A DNA stretch of 64,000 nucleotides from Rostratula benghalensis (lineage: Eukaryota > Chordata > Aves > Charadriiformes > Rostratulidae). Under the pieces are notes generated by a model. That model was not told the DNA's origin. It saw nothing but the letters and a program-made list of their open reading frames with translations, and searched no databases. How positions within the stretch are numbered: position 1 is the stretch's first letter; every line of letters begins with the position of its first letter. Of this stretch, positions 46,601 through 61,600 are shown piece after piece. Made by a program: the position numbers and the translations under genes. The stretch is from contig VXAI01000638.1 of assembly GCA_013399305.1 (NCBI GenBank), forward strand, positions 1 through 64,000, given 5' to 3'.

Positions 46601-49600
46601 ACTAGGTGATCTCAAAAGTCCCTTCCAACCTAGACAATTCTATGATTCTATGAGTCCTTCCAACCTCAGTCTTTCAGGTCTTCTAATTTTGTATATTCCT
46701 GGAGGTTGCTGCTTAGTCTGTGATTTTTTTATGCTATTAGTACCCATACAACTCTAGGCATTGTCCATGACTGCCCTGTGGTCAGACTCCTAGATCAAAT
46801 TTTTTTCAGCACAGATCTTACTTTAAATGCAAAACTTGACAGCATTTAATCAGTGAGTAACAAATGTGTTAATATTTCCCCTCTCCACCTCCAAACACAG
46901 CACTCCTTGCCACTCAAGCACACTATATAGACTTCTCTGAGGCTGAAAACTTGATCTTTCTAATAACCTTTTCTTGTCTATAAATTTATCTGAGTGCTCT
47001 GCCACAGTGGGTGCTGTACAATATTTGCATTTTATTTTAGAACTCAACTATGCCACCTGAAAAATTTATCCTAATCAGTAGCAATGCATGGTTGATGAGA
47101 GACAAGAGGCGAAGGCCACAGGCCAGGTTCATTAAAAGCTAGGCTTTCCAGAAACACATTGAAAAAGCCAACAACCTGAGGAACTGCAATCAAATTAACC
47201 AACAAAACAGGAAAAAAAAAAAACAAACACAGACAAAAAAAAGTTAGTGTGATAAGCAAAATAAGAAACACTAACAAGGTAACAGACATGTAAGAAAAAA
47301 TTGTTTTTCTATAGACAATTAGTTCTCCACTGTAGAATATCCATGTACTTAAACTCCCTGGGAGAACAGAGCAGATACCTTGATTGTTTTTTGAAGCCTA
47401 ATGACTTCTTAAACCATTTTCTGTGCAGCCACTTCCTTAGAGGAAATTCACAGCAATGGGACACAGTGAATCTGGGTGACTGCTGCTATTATTCTTATTC
47501 ACAAGCTCCTGGTATTTTTAATGAAAGACATTTCATGGTATATTTGAATATTCAATGAATGTTTAAAACAAACTAAATTCTGCTGAGCAGATTCAAATTC
47601 TGACTGTGCAGAATACTCCAAACTCCACCGAATCAATAATATACTCTGAGCTGCTCTGGGAGGGAGGTATTTTAAGAGATGAGGGTATTTTTATTAAAGG
47701 AATCAGGATGTGATGTTACATAAGTAACTGGAGAGACTAAGTCCTTGTATCAATAGTCTAAAATCAGGGAGAAAATACTTAAAAATAACTGTACCAGATA
47801 AAGCTCTGAGGCATTTTGCTAAACATCTTTATGAAAGAAAGCATTTTCTATCCTTAGTCAATCTTTGGCTTCTCTGCTGAGATTGCCAACAGAGGGCCAT
47901 CTAGAGTGCTGCTTTTGGAACGTTGATAGTTACTCCCCAGGAACAGGGCAAAAATGTGAACTAAACTCGAAGTAAAATACATTACAAGGTTTAAGATAAT
48001 ACAAAAATACCAGTGAACTCTTCTGCTACGCAGCTTTTAAATGATTCCACTACAGTGCAATCAGAGTACGCATTATCTCTGCAGGAGCTCTCTAAATTAT
48101 GCAGAAACATTTGAAAAACATCACTACTGAGAAGTCAAAAGTTGCAGTGCTTTTGGTAACGCTGAGGAGTGAATCCACAGCACTACAAGAAATTTAAAAA
48201 AAAAAGCCAGATCAGCAGACATGGCGTGATGTGACTTAAAACAGCCCGACGTGGATGCTTATTTCTAGCTTTGTGACACTTAGAATTTTCTTTCACAAAG
48301 CATTTGATTCCACAAGCACGTTGTACCAGATTATATATATATATATATATATGAGAATCCTTGATCTATGCCATATTCTTTCAAAACCAAATGCCAGTCA
48401 GTTTTCAGGACAAAAAGGATGATGACCAAAAGAGAGGAGCTCGGTGTTGACAACAGCACTCTTATTAGATGCATTAGTCAATAATGTAGTTCTGGCAGGA
48501 AGGACAATGTTCTCCTTCAAAGACCACTGCTGTATAGGCAATATTTTGTCAGAGAAGGCACTATTATAATAGATGCAAATACACAATCCCTGCTCAAGAG
48601 GATGTACTGCTATGAGGCAATAGAAACTAAGATTCTATCCAGATTGCTGTTTTAACACAGGTGTAACAATCATAAAAATAACTATAATATTTTAATATAT
48701 AAACTTTCCATTCAGTAGTGATTTTATTTCTACACTGCCTTTCACACTTAAAACTACACTCAGAGAAGCACCTGCACGCACACTGACATATAGATAATGT
48801 ACATATCTGGGCCTGCTTTTCTGTCCTTAAACAACTTTGAAATCAACTCCTTTTTTTTTTTTCGGTTTTGAAAACCCTTCAACAGAAGCCTCCAATTCTT
48901 CTCCAGCAACGGTCTCTAAATTCCACCACAACAAACAGCTGTCACCCACAAGCAGTTACTCAGCACCTGCCTCCTGCTCCCTTTCACTTCCAGGAGCAGT
49001 TCCCGGTTTCTGCTTTTCTTACTTCTGAGAACGTAACACAAACTCACACCTACCTGTTGTCACAACTCCTGGAATGGTTTGTGCAGCCAAAAAGAGGTCA
49101 TCTATGGGATCCACCAGGTGTTTGATGTTAACCTTCCTGGCGTTGTAGTAATTGCCATCAGCAGCCATCCCAGCACGCTCTATCGCTATCAGGTGATCAA
49201 ATCTGGTCAGAAACAAGTGAAAAAAACAGAGGAGAGGAGTCAAACCTCTGATTCTCACATACCCAAGTCTTTTGTTGGCTGCTTCTCCTCTTGTGTCTGG
49301 TTCTGCTTTTTGACTACCTGGGATTCAAGGTAAAACTCGGATAGTGTTAATTTCTGAGTATAGTTCCCTACAACTTATTTTGAAAGGTTATTTGTTCCTT
49401 GTAGCTTTAGGACAACTCAAACCATGTTTGTCACCAAGAAAAGAAATTGCTGAAATCCTTATAACCATCAGTCCTTTGGATCAGCCATCTGGCCTTGCTC
49501 TGTTTCACGTTAAAATAATGCATAATACCTTCAAGTTGTACTTCTCTTAGTGTTTTCAAAGAAAACAAAAAAAGTGGCAAATTAATGATAATCTAAATTC

Positions 49601-52600
49601 TTGTTGGTGTAAATATAGTCTCTGCTTAGGGTATGTTGCTTAGCAAATGTTTATTTGTTTCTAGTTTGGGAGCTTTTTGGTTTGGGTATTTAGATTTAGG
49701 GTGTTTTTTCTTTAAGTCTATGGCTATTCTGCTACTTATGAAAGTAGACAGACGTACCACAGATGTACTACATCTTTAAGTGGAATTTCAGTACTCAGTT
49801 CTGCTACTGTATGTTAGAAGTAAGTTATTTTACTTCTCTTTCCCAAATTTTACTTCCAAGAGGTTACTAGTGCTGCTGAATTACTTCACGTTTTTGTTGG
49901 TAGGCCTATGGTGATCTTCAGGAGGTTGGTTGTCTACTTAAAAGAATCACTTGCTTTAGCCTTTTGGGATTGTGGGATCAATCAAAATCAAAACTGGCTA
50001 TTAATTATATTATCCATTGCTATAAACCACATTTTTAAAACAATAAATAAAAAATGAAGATGGCATCATGCATACTATTAAAGCATATAATTATAGCATA
50101 AGCTAACCCATGGAAAGAAATAGGAATTTAGTAAGTTGCTGATACAAATACCAGGGTGAAAGACCTTTTTATTAAAGAGAACAAACTGCAGGCAGCTACA
50201 TTAAAATGCTTTCCAAGGAAATATCAATAAACGTGGGTAATGTATGCCTAATTAAAAGAAATATAAGTTGCCTGCTAAGTAATGAAATGTAGATGCAGCT
50301 ACTTAGCAAATTCTCCAGTACATTATCCCTACTCCCACACTTTGTATAAATCCAAATTTTTGCCCTATGCTGTATACTCACCAATGCATATGCAAACAGT
50401 TCAAATCGATATTGAGAAGTGCACATGTACACCTAGAATTTTGGCTTTGGCTGCCTAAAGACAATAGCATGATCACTTTTGCACAGCTGAAAAGCTTTTA
50501 GAAATTTTTCAAAGGAAAAGAGCTATTGATGCATGAGGTATCATTTCTTTTTTGTTTGTTTGGTTTTTTGTGTGCTCCAGAAATGCGTAATTGCAGAACA
50601 ACCTGGAATTCTGTACTCCAGGTGTGCTCCCCTATCCATGTTTGGTTGCAGAGTTGGTTCTGCTCATTCCAAGCCTTCAGGGTTTCCTTGTAGCCATTAT
50701 GCTTCCTTAGATCACAGCCATTATTTTTATTATAACTTCACGCAGTCGGGGTGTGACCCGTTCCCAGAAGCTGAATACACGTACCTGGGTCTTCCAGGAT
50801 TCCCCTTCTCACACAAAAACATTAAAGCTGAATCAGCACCTTCCCTTTGATAACTCAACAGAGGGACAGGTCTCTTCAGGATTCCTACAGGAAAAGAAAA
50901 CAAAAGCAGTGCAATTTAGATACTATGTACTGGGTTTTTATAATGTGAGCTTGAGTAACCTTAAAAAGGAAAAGAAAATAAAGAGGAAAAAAAAAGCAAG
51001 CAGATAACAAGAACAGTATGGACAATAAAGACTCAATGCCTTTACACAGTTCCTGATAAGCTCCCTGCACCTTTAATTTAAGCTTATTTGGATGTTAGTG
51101 CTAATAAATGGGACCTTGATATAGCAAAGAGGTCTATGGGAATAAGAACAGACATTCAGAATTCATCGCAAATGGCTAATCCAGGATCAGTACCCAGACA
51201 CATAAGCACTAACTTGATGCCAGCAGGGTTTAACACAATGTCATCGTAGCAACGCTGAGCAGAATTTAGAGCATGAACTCTGGTTCGTTCTCTGGACAAA
51301 AAATAATATAAAAAAAAAAAAATCCCCCCCCCAAACCCTGTACTAAGTGACAGTGAGAGAGATAAACTGAAACAAACCTTGGCTCAAAGTGGCAAGGTAA
51401 AAACTGGAGGAAAAAAAAAAAAAAAAACAAAAAAACCAACCCAAAAACTTGTGTCTTACCTAGTTGAACAGCCTCTTCAATAATCTTTTTATTCAGATTC
51501 ATGGCTCTCTGATCTGTTACTATGGCAACCTCCTTCTCCAAGGCCTGCAATATGGCTGCGATAGCGAGGGCTCCTGGGGGCCCGTCGTTTTCTTCCGGCG
51601 GCTCGTAGGTGAAGTGGGTAGGAAATCCAGTGGCTACCAGCACCGAGCGGGCGTGGGAGATGGAGAGGCAAGCCCTCAGCAGCTCCTCCCGACGCAGCAG
51701 GTGAATTATACCCCGCTCTCCTAGAAAAGTGGTTTTAAAGAGAGCAGTGCACTTCAATATGTCGTTCTCCTTTTGAAGTTTCTGTGCCAACGTGAATACT
51801 TTATTGGTGTAAAATGGGTTAAAAAATAAAACCAAAAAAAAAAAGATAAATAAACCCTGCGGTCAAAGGCAGGAATTGGAGTAATTTCCTTTAGGAAACC
51901 TAGGAAAGTGTAGGATATGAGTAATGGAGAGAATGGGCTGTGCTTCCAGGTTAAGAATTTCAGTTAATCGGATTTTGACAATTACTATACCTAGAAATGC
52001 TAGCTACTGATGTAAATAGTTTTTTCTTCTTCTGAGATATTATTGCCTATTGTTTCCTTTCCGTTGGCCCTCTGCTTTCCTCTGGTCAGTGGTGACAGCC
52101 ACACTAGACCCTGTCCAGCCACTGAAGCTGGATCACAACTCGGGCATCCCAGACCTTGCAGAAGTTTTGCTGTGGACTTCAGAGGAGTAAGCTGGTTCTT
52201 TATCCTCTATTTTAACTCTGCCCCCTTAGGGAAGAGTTAATTCCCAAATAAATTCCGCTTAATGAAATGATTAACCACGGAAGTGAGGTTTCAGAGGCAC
52301 TGTAAGTTACATGGGGACTTCATAAACTCAAGGAACACAGTGGTATCCAAGTGACTGCTAAAAGATGTTGTTACACTTTCTGGAGGAAAGAGCCGTGTTA
52401 CCTGACCATGAGACACAGGTGAACATTAACAGACATCTCTTCTCATGGGTCAGCCCCTGTCAAGCCAACACTCCATTATCTGTGAATGTCCTTCACTGCT
52501 CAAACCGTTCCTATCCCCCCACTTCCTTCCCTGGCACAGACCTTTCGATTTGCCCAACACTCCTGGAAAAAAAACCACACAAATTCCAGCATGATGTGCT

Positions 52601-55600
52601 GGTAATTGTGGGCTGACAGGGAGAGCTTACGTCCTCACCGTTGGTTTTTTAGCTTTCTCACACCTTCATCGTTCTCACCTTCCTCCCCTCACCCCTGCAC
52701 TTCCCTCTTTTTGTCCTCCAGCTCTCCTTCTGCCCTTTCTCCCTCCCTTCCTCCTAGGGTAACGTGCAGGCAATATATAGGTAGCAAATACAGGAAAAAG
52801 TTCTGAGCAAAACTAAAGTAACAGAAGTTTGGAGTGTTAGTCTCTGAGAAGCGGGGTATATTATCTGAGGTAAGGTACTGCACCCTCCCCTAGCAATGAA
52901 GGGAGTCTAACTCTTTATTTCCCTCTCATCTTCTGTGAGCACACAGCCAGCCCTACCTCTCAACCTTCCGTGGCCACCAGGTCTCTTCAGCCCATTGCAC
53001 CACACCTCGGGTGATGAAGGTGTCAGCAGAGCTTGATGCAATTCCATCCATCAGAGGGGGATGTTTGAAAAGCACTGGCAACTGCTAGAATTTTCTGGTC
53101 GTTGTGAATGCATGTAAAGAAATTGACTCAACGGTGAATTCCCTTGGAGCTCCTACCCAGCATCCTGAGGTGCCCTGTGCTTTACATTCCAATTTCAGTT
53201 TTATTCAGTAAGAGGTCTAATTCCCTGCGGACTCTCCAATCCTCTGTAAACCTTGAGGCTTCTGTGGGCTTTGAGAGGGTACAGTCACTGAGATCAGATA
53301 TTCCATTACCCATAAAGTTAAATAGTTTTGGCCAGATGCTGATCTTAAGTACAGTAACAAAAACTGTGAGACCTAGCCATAGTAACTCACTGTATTCCAC
53401 AAATATTTTTTTTTTTTTAAATCTCAAAATTGCCTTTAGGATTCTTACCGTGTTCTTGAACTTTACATATATCTTAAAAAATAGTCAGGTCATATCTGCC
53501 TCCACTAAAGGAAGAGAGTTTTGGTTTTTACCTGGATCTATTCCAATTAGGGTCTCTAGATTCCTTATCTTTTGGGCTGCTTCTGCTGACACAATACTGT
53601 AATGCAGTGGATCTTGAGAAATGCAGTGGACTTGTGGGGCTTCTCTTGAGGACTGGGTTGTGACATTGTCATTCTTTAGGTCGGTGACAAACATGCAGCC
53701 AGGAGAATGGGTAAAAGCTAATGGAGCCCCTAAAATGGGTAAAAAAACCCTTCAATTAAACACATTGTTATTGCAATATATTGAAATATCAGAATGACAA
53801 AATAGCAAAAAGCTGTTTGATGGAGCTTATAATCATAAAAACAGGCAACACTTCTAAGTTACACTGCAGCAATTAAAACACTTAGAGAAAGAATTGTATG
53901 CTCGTACGTCTGAATGTGTTCACTTTTAAAAAGCTCACATGGGTAGCTGAGATCAGATTTTTCTATGCTGCCTTCTTTGGTATAAGCCTGGGCCAACTTA
54001 GGGACTGAACACTCGTGCCGCCCAAGAAAGTCTGTCAGGAATTGGCAAATCTGAAAATTGGGTTTGATGTGCATGAAGAACCCGCTGCAGTGATGTAAGA
54101 GCAGGTTAATGCTTAAGTCTGCAGAGTGTGTTGCTGATATTGTTTCCGTAAGAATAAATTAATTTTCTGGGTTCTAGAGTGCCGCTGGAAGTTATGGGGT
54201 CTCACTTCTACCTTTGAATAGCCTTGTAAGGGTGATAGGACAAAACTATGTTAACTGCTTGCCTGTGGGCTGGTAGTAGCCCTTTATAGGATTAAGAAAA
54301 GGGGGAATAGCATCTCTTGCACCATGCCTTGCCAGCTGAGCCAGGAGACCTACAAACTGGCAAGGAGAAATGACAAAAAGGGGCCCAGTAACCCTGAGAA
54401 CAGGGAATCTGAGTAGCATCTAAAACCCTGCTGAGCAGCAAGGTTATTTAGACCTGACAGTATCGCCCTGAACTGAAAGTATTTGCTGTCCTTATACTAA
54501 ATCCATAAATCTTGATCTAACTCATCATTGATTTGGCAAAACTGGTGGGTTGTTGGATAAATCACAACTGGTACAAGCAAAAATTGACTTTGTTAGGACG
54601 GTGAAGAAGATGTTTCTTGAACAACTACACATGTGCTTAGTTTGTGCTAGATCTGTTGGGTTGGGAGTTTATGGCTAGTTAATTTAAAAGTATCTGGGGA
54701 ACATGGGTTTTGAGGTTCAATTTACCTCACCAAGCCATGTGAGTGGACGATATTTTTTGTGAGAAGCAAGCAGATTCATCTAAAGTACGGGTACTGGTGG
54801 TGTGGCAGAATTTTAACTACGTAGATGAGAAAGGAGCCCAGAAAGATACAACTGCCAAAAATTTCTGGAATGCATTAATGACAACTGGTTTTAATATAGA
54901 AAATAGAGAAATAAATCAAAAGTAAAAGCCAGTTCCAGGCAAAGGCAGGACCGACGGCTGCTTTGCACAACAGATTGTAGAGGTTGGCCATTTTTTTTTT
55001 TTTTCCCCTCTTCTTTCCCTGCAACAAGGATGTGTGAGGAAGATGAACGAAACTGCTGCAGAATATGGGAAAGAGCAGGATTTTCAGTTTGGGTTTGGGC
55101 CTGGAGAAAAGGCTTTGTATGTAAGAAAGGAAAAAAGAAGTCTCCGCTCCTAGTGCTGAAAATATTTACAGCAGGTGTGGAAAGCAGCTCAGCTAAACAT
55201 CTGTAAGAAACCCCAAGGATGCAGCAGAAGGACAAGCAGATGACCTCCCGGGGCTCTCCTGGTTCACTGCTTTTCCAGCAAGAACTAAAATTACAAGCTT
55301 TCTCTCCCCACTAGTGATTTGGAGCAGTTTATAATACTGTCACTGTGGTTTAGTTGCTTTTTCTCACCTCCTGTGCTCATGCCTGTTATAAATGACTGGG
55401 TAAACCACAGGACAGCTCTGCGTGGAGGGCAAAGTTTGGTTTATGTGAAGTGTGTTAGACCTACTTCATTTTAGAACATAACCTAAAAGCTTAATTCTAT
55501 TTTTTTTTCCAGGTCAATTAATTTGCAAATTGATTTGCCAGCTCTTAACAATTTGAAAAGATTTCTGGCTGCTTCTTGGGTCTTTTCTGTTTTTTCCCTT

Positions 55601-58600
55601 TATTATTATTTTACTGGTGTAGTACAAAATAATATTTTCAAAGGAAGGAAGAAGCTTAAAAAAGAATGCCTTTAATATTCTAATTTTTAATAATGCTTTA
55701 AAAAGACATTTTGATACAGCCAGAGCTTTAGGTTTCTGCCTTTAAAGTACTCAAGCAGAAGTGATGGAATTTCACTAAGAACTTCCTTGAAGGTGGACCT
55801 GTATTTCACAATGGAAAATAGTCCTGCCAAAGTTTTTTTTTCATTGTTTGGTTGTGGCATCTTTTTATCTCATCCTAAAATCAAGCCTGCTGGTCAGCCA
55901 ACTTATTCAGTCCACGTTTTAAAAAGGAAAAGAAAAATTTAAAAAGAGAGAAAAAGAGATTAAAGGATAATTTTTGAAGAGTCTGCAAATACAGTACATA
56001 CTGCAGTTGATGACTGCTTCTACTCCTGTTACTCCACAGGCCCAAAACACCGGAATATCGCCAGGGTGAAGGTGAACCGGGTCTCCATAATCTGGTTTGG
56101 AAAGATCTGGTATTCCCAGCAGACCTGGAATTGACCAAAAAATGAAATAATAGGAGATTCCAATTAAAGCAGTACTAGTGCCAAGCTGGGGGGGAAGAAC
56201 TTGTGGTGGGCAGGGAGGGAACCAAACATCACTTAGTGACACTAAGCCACTTGCGATGGTGGCAACCCCCACTGAAGTGGCATTTTTAGTTTGGTTTTGA
56301 GTGAGTGTCCCCAGAACCTGGGCTGATTTATCTTCCCTACTGGATGACATAAGCAAAAATGCATTCACTTGGTTCCTGCAACAAACCACAAGCTGAATGT
56401 GTACACTGAGCTTCCAAGATACTATCACTCTTCTCTATCAACAGCAGGATTATACTCACAGCACTGGCAGACAGGGGAAAAGGACTGCAATGCATAATGG
56501 CTTCTTTCTAGAACATGTTTTCTGTTGCTTTAGCTTCCTACGTTCTTCAGCTGGAGAAACGAGCAACTGTTCTTTTACTTCTCTGGGTGAGATACCTACA
56601 TCTCACTCTTACCCGTCTTTCACTAAGTTGTCTTTTGCTTTAAAAACTAATTGTAATATTCTGGGTCATCCTAAGCACTTGGTCTCTTCCCTTAGTTTTA
56701 AATTCTTCAGACATTCTAATATACTATGCACTATTTTGGAATCCATTTATATAAACCGTATCTATAGTAATTTACTCAGTTAAAAAATAACAGTAATGGA
56801 GTCCCTTACTTTCCCTATCATCTTGCTGCTCTACTCAAAGTAATGACCAGTACCAGTATGGTACAAGTTGGGAACTGTACTGTTGGAGAACAGTGATGGG
56901 GAAAGGGACCTGGGGGTCCTGGTAGACAGCAGGATGCCCATGAGCCAGCTCTGTGCCCTGCTGGCCAGGAAGGCCAATGGCATCCTGGGGTGTATGAGAA
57001 GGGCTGTGGTCAGTAGGTCCAGAGAGGTTCTCCTCCCCCTCTCCTCTGCCCTGGTGAGACCCCATCTGGAATAGTGTGTCCAGTTCTGGGCCCCTCAGTT
57101 CCAGAGGGACAAGGAACTGTTGGAGAGAGTCCAGCATAGAGCCACAAAGATGCTGAAGGGAGTGGAGCATCTCCCGTATGAGGAAAGGCTGAGGGAGCTG
57201 GGCCTCTTTAGCTTGGAGAAGAGGAGACTGAGGGGTGACCTCCTGTATGTTTATAAATATGTAAAGGGTGAGTGTCAGGAGGATGGAGCCAGGGCCTTCT
57301 CAGTGAAAGCCAATGATAGGACAAGGGGCAATGGGTGCAAGCAGGAGCACAAGAGGTTCCACTGAAATATGAGGAAAAACTTCTTCCCAGTGAGGGTGAG
57401 GGAACACTGGCAGGGGCTGCCCAGAGAGGTGGTGGAGTCTCCTTCTCTGGAGACGTTCAAGACCCGTCTGGACGCATTCCTGTGGGACCTGCTCTGGGTG
57501 TTCCTGCTCTGGCAGGGGGATTGGACTGGATGATTTTTCAAGGTCCCTTCCAATCCCTGATAGTCTGTGATTCTGTGACTTTTCAATAGTTCCTCAGATT
57601 TAAGCACTCAATATATGACTGGGGTGTACTGTTACCAATGACATCTCCTGCTGTGCCCCGCAATGTCATCTTCCTGCCTGTGCAACCCATGAGTCTGACT
57701 GACAAATTTCTGTCACCAGAGGGGACTTATTGTTTTTTTTTACTTTATTGTGATCTATCTTCATCTTACAGGTGTTTTGGTTTTGTTTGTTGTTTTTGGG
57801 GGGTTTTTTATAATTTTTTTTTCAGCTTTCCTTGGCAGAGAATAGGCCTCTACTTGTTTGAGGTTCTTTTTCTTAAAAAAATATATTCTTTACATATTTC
57901 TATTTATTCTGTCTTCAGTGGTGTGCTCAATGTATCCTGTTGCAGTATTTTTAAAAATCATGCAGTATTTACTTTCAGAGTCACCCTCAAAGACACAAAA
58001 CGCATCCACACATACTTCTCCCCATGCTGTCAATCACTGCTACCCTGTCACTGAAATCTCTGACAGCAGGAAAGTATTCACATATAAATGAAACTGCATA
58101 CATTTTAGAAAAAAAAAAAGTGATTACACTTTTTTACCAAAGCCACCACTGCCACATAGCTTAATTTATCAACATCAGGCAGCTATCTTTTATCCAAGAA
58201 ATCTGTGTTCAGCTCATTCAGACATTCATTTTTTTTTTTTTTTAATCAGCTTTGTGACCATTAGCAAGGAGTAATATATAGTAAATTTCCTGCTGCAGGT
58301 ATTTCAGTCCTACTGCTTCCTGTGGTCTCCCCCCCAACCCCAGCCCTTCATTTTTATTCACAGTAAAGTGTGTGTAGAGTGAAACATGAAAAGCACTGAC
58401 CAGGGTCCCCCATGTGAATTGGTGCTCCGTGGGCTTCTTTTAATCCAGATGTTGCTCGCACAGCTGCTTCCAACTTGCTTTCAGGAATAGGTCTCATTGT
58501 GACTACTAAGTTGCAGCAAAAAGTAGAAACGCTGTGGCAAGGCACAGCTGTCTGGCAGTTCAAAAGAATCCAAGGTGTTAGCAGGAATATTGAATAATAC

Positions 58601-61600
58601 TTCTAAAGCAGCAGAAGAAATAAGTCTAAAACTTTGTGCTGTACTTGAGTTTAGAAAGGCTGCATGGTAACGTTGATTTTAAGTCCTTTTAAAAAAAATA
58701 TTTTTTTCTTAGCATCCCAGAATTTTTTTATTTATCTTTTTTTTTTGTAAGGTCCAGCAGTGCAGGAGTAAAACACTCCATCTCTGAGCTCCTTCATACA
58801 GATCACTATAACTTGCAATATTATGCATTTCCTGCTCTGCAGACTGTGAGCTCAGTATGTTCTGAACACCGTGGGGCAACAGTTGTGTGCTCCTCATACA
58901 GAAAGGAAAAGTACTTATAAAAAGTACCAAATTTGGTCTGAATCTGTCCCCTGTGTTTGAAATCAGAGGAGCTGCAGTGCTCTCTAACACGTGAGGCTCA
59001 GGAACTCCTGCTGCCAGTGGATCCCACTTGTCCAGAACCAGCGTGCTGGTTCCACACCTACAGCATCTGCTGTGCCTTTAGAGAGGTGCCATGGAATCCA
59101 TCACCCTTTTCACCCACTGGGATGCTGAATCACCTTTTCTCTTCAGAAATAAAGCAGTTCAGCTTTTTAGAACAAAATGTCCGATACCTGAATTGCACTT
59201 GAATGTAAACAAGATAGGGGGACAGCTAGGACTGTATAGAAAATGTTCATTAACAATCTCAATAATACAAATCATTATACCTGCCACTGAAGAAAACACT
59301 GTACCATTCTTGATGTGCTACAGACCATGATATTTTCCTAATTCTGAAATGGTGTAAGTAGATATGTAGTTGTTTGTTGTTTTTTCTTTAAACTTGGTAG
59401 AAGGACTCATGTGGGGTGCATTACTACCTTCATTTTAACCAGGAGTAGAGCAAGAAGATTTTGAAACAATAGCCCTGAAAGCAACAACCACCTTTGTCTA
59501 GTAGAAGAGCATATGTTCACATATGAAAAAGGCAGGTGGATGTGTGCTTAAGTGGTCTTCATGCAAAGGGTCCACCTATTGGAGCCAGAAGTATTCCAGG
59601 ACTTTTGCCAACATCCAAATCTGAACGATAAACTTTCTGAGAAAGGTTGTGATTTTCAGTGCTATGGTAGACACATGACGTTTTGGGGAACAGCTTGTGT
59701 CCCACAGATCTGGGTTCACAGCAAAGAGGCAGTTTAGAGGCTCTACTGTCACAGCTCATAACAGGAATATTCCTACCCCACGCCGGAGCTGGTATGGAGA
59801 CAGGACACGTATAAAGGCATGGTCTGAGTAGTGCATGGACCATTGGTTGGAATGGAGAAGGCAAACCAGAACAGAATCCAAATGAAATGGCTGCCAGGGC
59901 CTACAAGGAAAAGCTTAGTCACTGTAAAGGAATAAAAAAGGATTTTGGCCTTTCAGGAAGTTGAGAAAAGTACTGAAGTCAGGCTGAGTGTGTTTTATCC
60001 TGCATTTTTATGTGCTCAGCGCTAGCACTTGCCTGAATTTTTACACAGGTAGGGGAAAAAAGTTCTGTCTGTCTTTGAGCAATAGGTAAATGCAGATACT
60101 GTGAACATGGACAGATACTCAGAGGCAAAGTTAGCACAAAGACTCTGCCTGTGTGCACAGACTCACCTTATACATACTGACATTACATTTTTGCTCAACA
60201 TTTCTTACAGGAACGCCAGCATTTTGGACGGCTTTTTCAAAAGAGAAGCTGCAGCCTAAATAAAAAGTCACCATGTCCTGAAGCTGTTCAGAATACTCCT
60301 TTAGGCTTTTCAGCGTTCCAGTGCAAGCTCCGTGCTCGTACACTCTGTACCACGGGCAGTCAGTTCTAGGGAAATGAGAAGTTATCACAGCTTTATCGCG
60401 TTCTTTTGAAAACAAGGTGACCTGTTTGAGTTGACATTAAGCCAGTATCAAACCACCAGATACAGACTGCTTTATCCATTTCTGTTCTTTCTGAGTAACA
60501 ATGAAATAAATGCATGCAAAAAAACCCCCAGAAACACCTTATTCTGCATGAAAACAACCCAGTTCACAGAACATGTTACAATTTGGCGTTTGTTAGATTT
60601 TGTAGGTAAATGTTCCTTTTATGTAGCTTGTCCTCAAACCAGGACAGCTTCAAAAATTAGGGAGCTGTTTTAAGTCTTGTTTTTAGCACAAGGAGCACAG
60701 CTTTTAAATTTCAGAGACCCGACAAATACCATGCCTTCTCTATGCCTGTGTTACTACTAAATAAAGGTTCCTCCTGGAGAGGGACTCTGTGTCAGGGAGT
60801 GTAGTGACAGGATGAGGAGTAACAGCTTTAAATTGGAAGAGATTTAGATGAGATACTAGAAAGAAATTCTTTCCTGTGAGGGTGGTGAGACACTGGACCA
60901 GGTTGCCCAGAGAAGATGTGGATGCCCCATCCCTGAAGGTGCTCAAGGCCAGGCTGGATGGGGCTTTGAGCAACCTGCTCTGGTGGGAGGTGTCCCTGCC
61001 CAGGGCAGGGGGGTTAGAACTGGATGATCTTTAAGGTCTGTTCCAACCCAAACCATTCTATGACTCTGTAAAGGTTTGTTCTATTATGATTTCTTAATAG
61101 TAATTACTATTTTTATTTAATTCCATTGGCTCAGACTGCAGAGTATTCAGAAACTACACAATTTCACCTTTGCATTAGAGAAACAGGCACAATACTGACA
61201 ATTATCACAACACGTTTCTCAACAACAAGAGGATCAGCCCGTTACACTCATGCATAGTTTTCATTTAAAAAAATGAAACAAAAAAACCCAACCCACCCAA
61301 AAAAATCTCTAAGAAAAGAAATATTGTTTGAAATGTCAAACAGCCTGAGGGGGCTGTTCCCCGACGCCCTCCTGATCTCTGAGATCGCTCTGAGAGGCAG
61401 AGTGGGTGCTCGTTACCTGATGTCCGAATGGCTGCTGAGCGGAGGACATTGCCAATCACCGGGTTTGCTTCTGTACAGCAGCGGGAGGGGGCCGTCGTTC
61501 GCCTGGCAAAACTTCTCAAAGTCATCAGCCAGGGACTTGTGCACAATCACAACGTTGGCTTGTTTGTAGCCTGGAACAGCAGGCAGGAGGAGTGACCAGT

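Larger units (their letters stand above)
43696..49053 (-). other. DGLUCY: DGLUCY intron 9
   Basis: Largest intron, 5.4 kb, carrying three CR1 fragments, an A/C-rich tract and an (AT)n repeat. No nested gene is recognised. Confidence 0.8.
49203..53531 (-). other. DGLUCY: DGLUCY introns 8, 7 and 6 (around exons 8 and 7)
   Basis: Noncoding stretches between exon 9 and exon 6, excluding exons at 50,785-50,884 and 51,460-51,720. Only A-runs (51,308-51,321 and 51,411-51,427) and T-runs stand out. No CR1 or nested gene is seen. Confidence 0.75.
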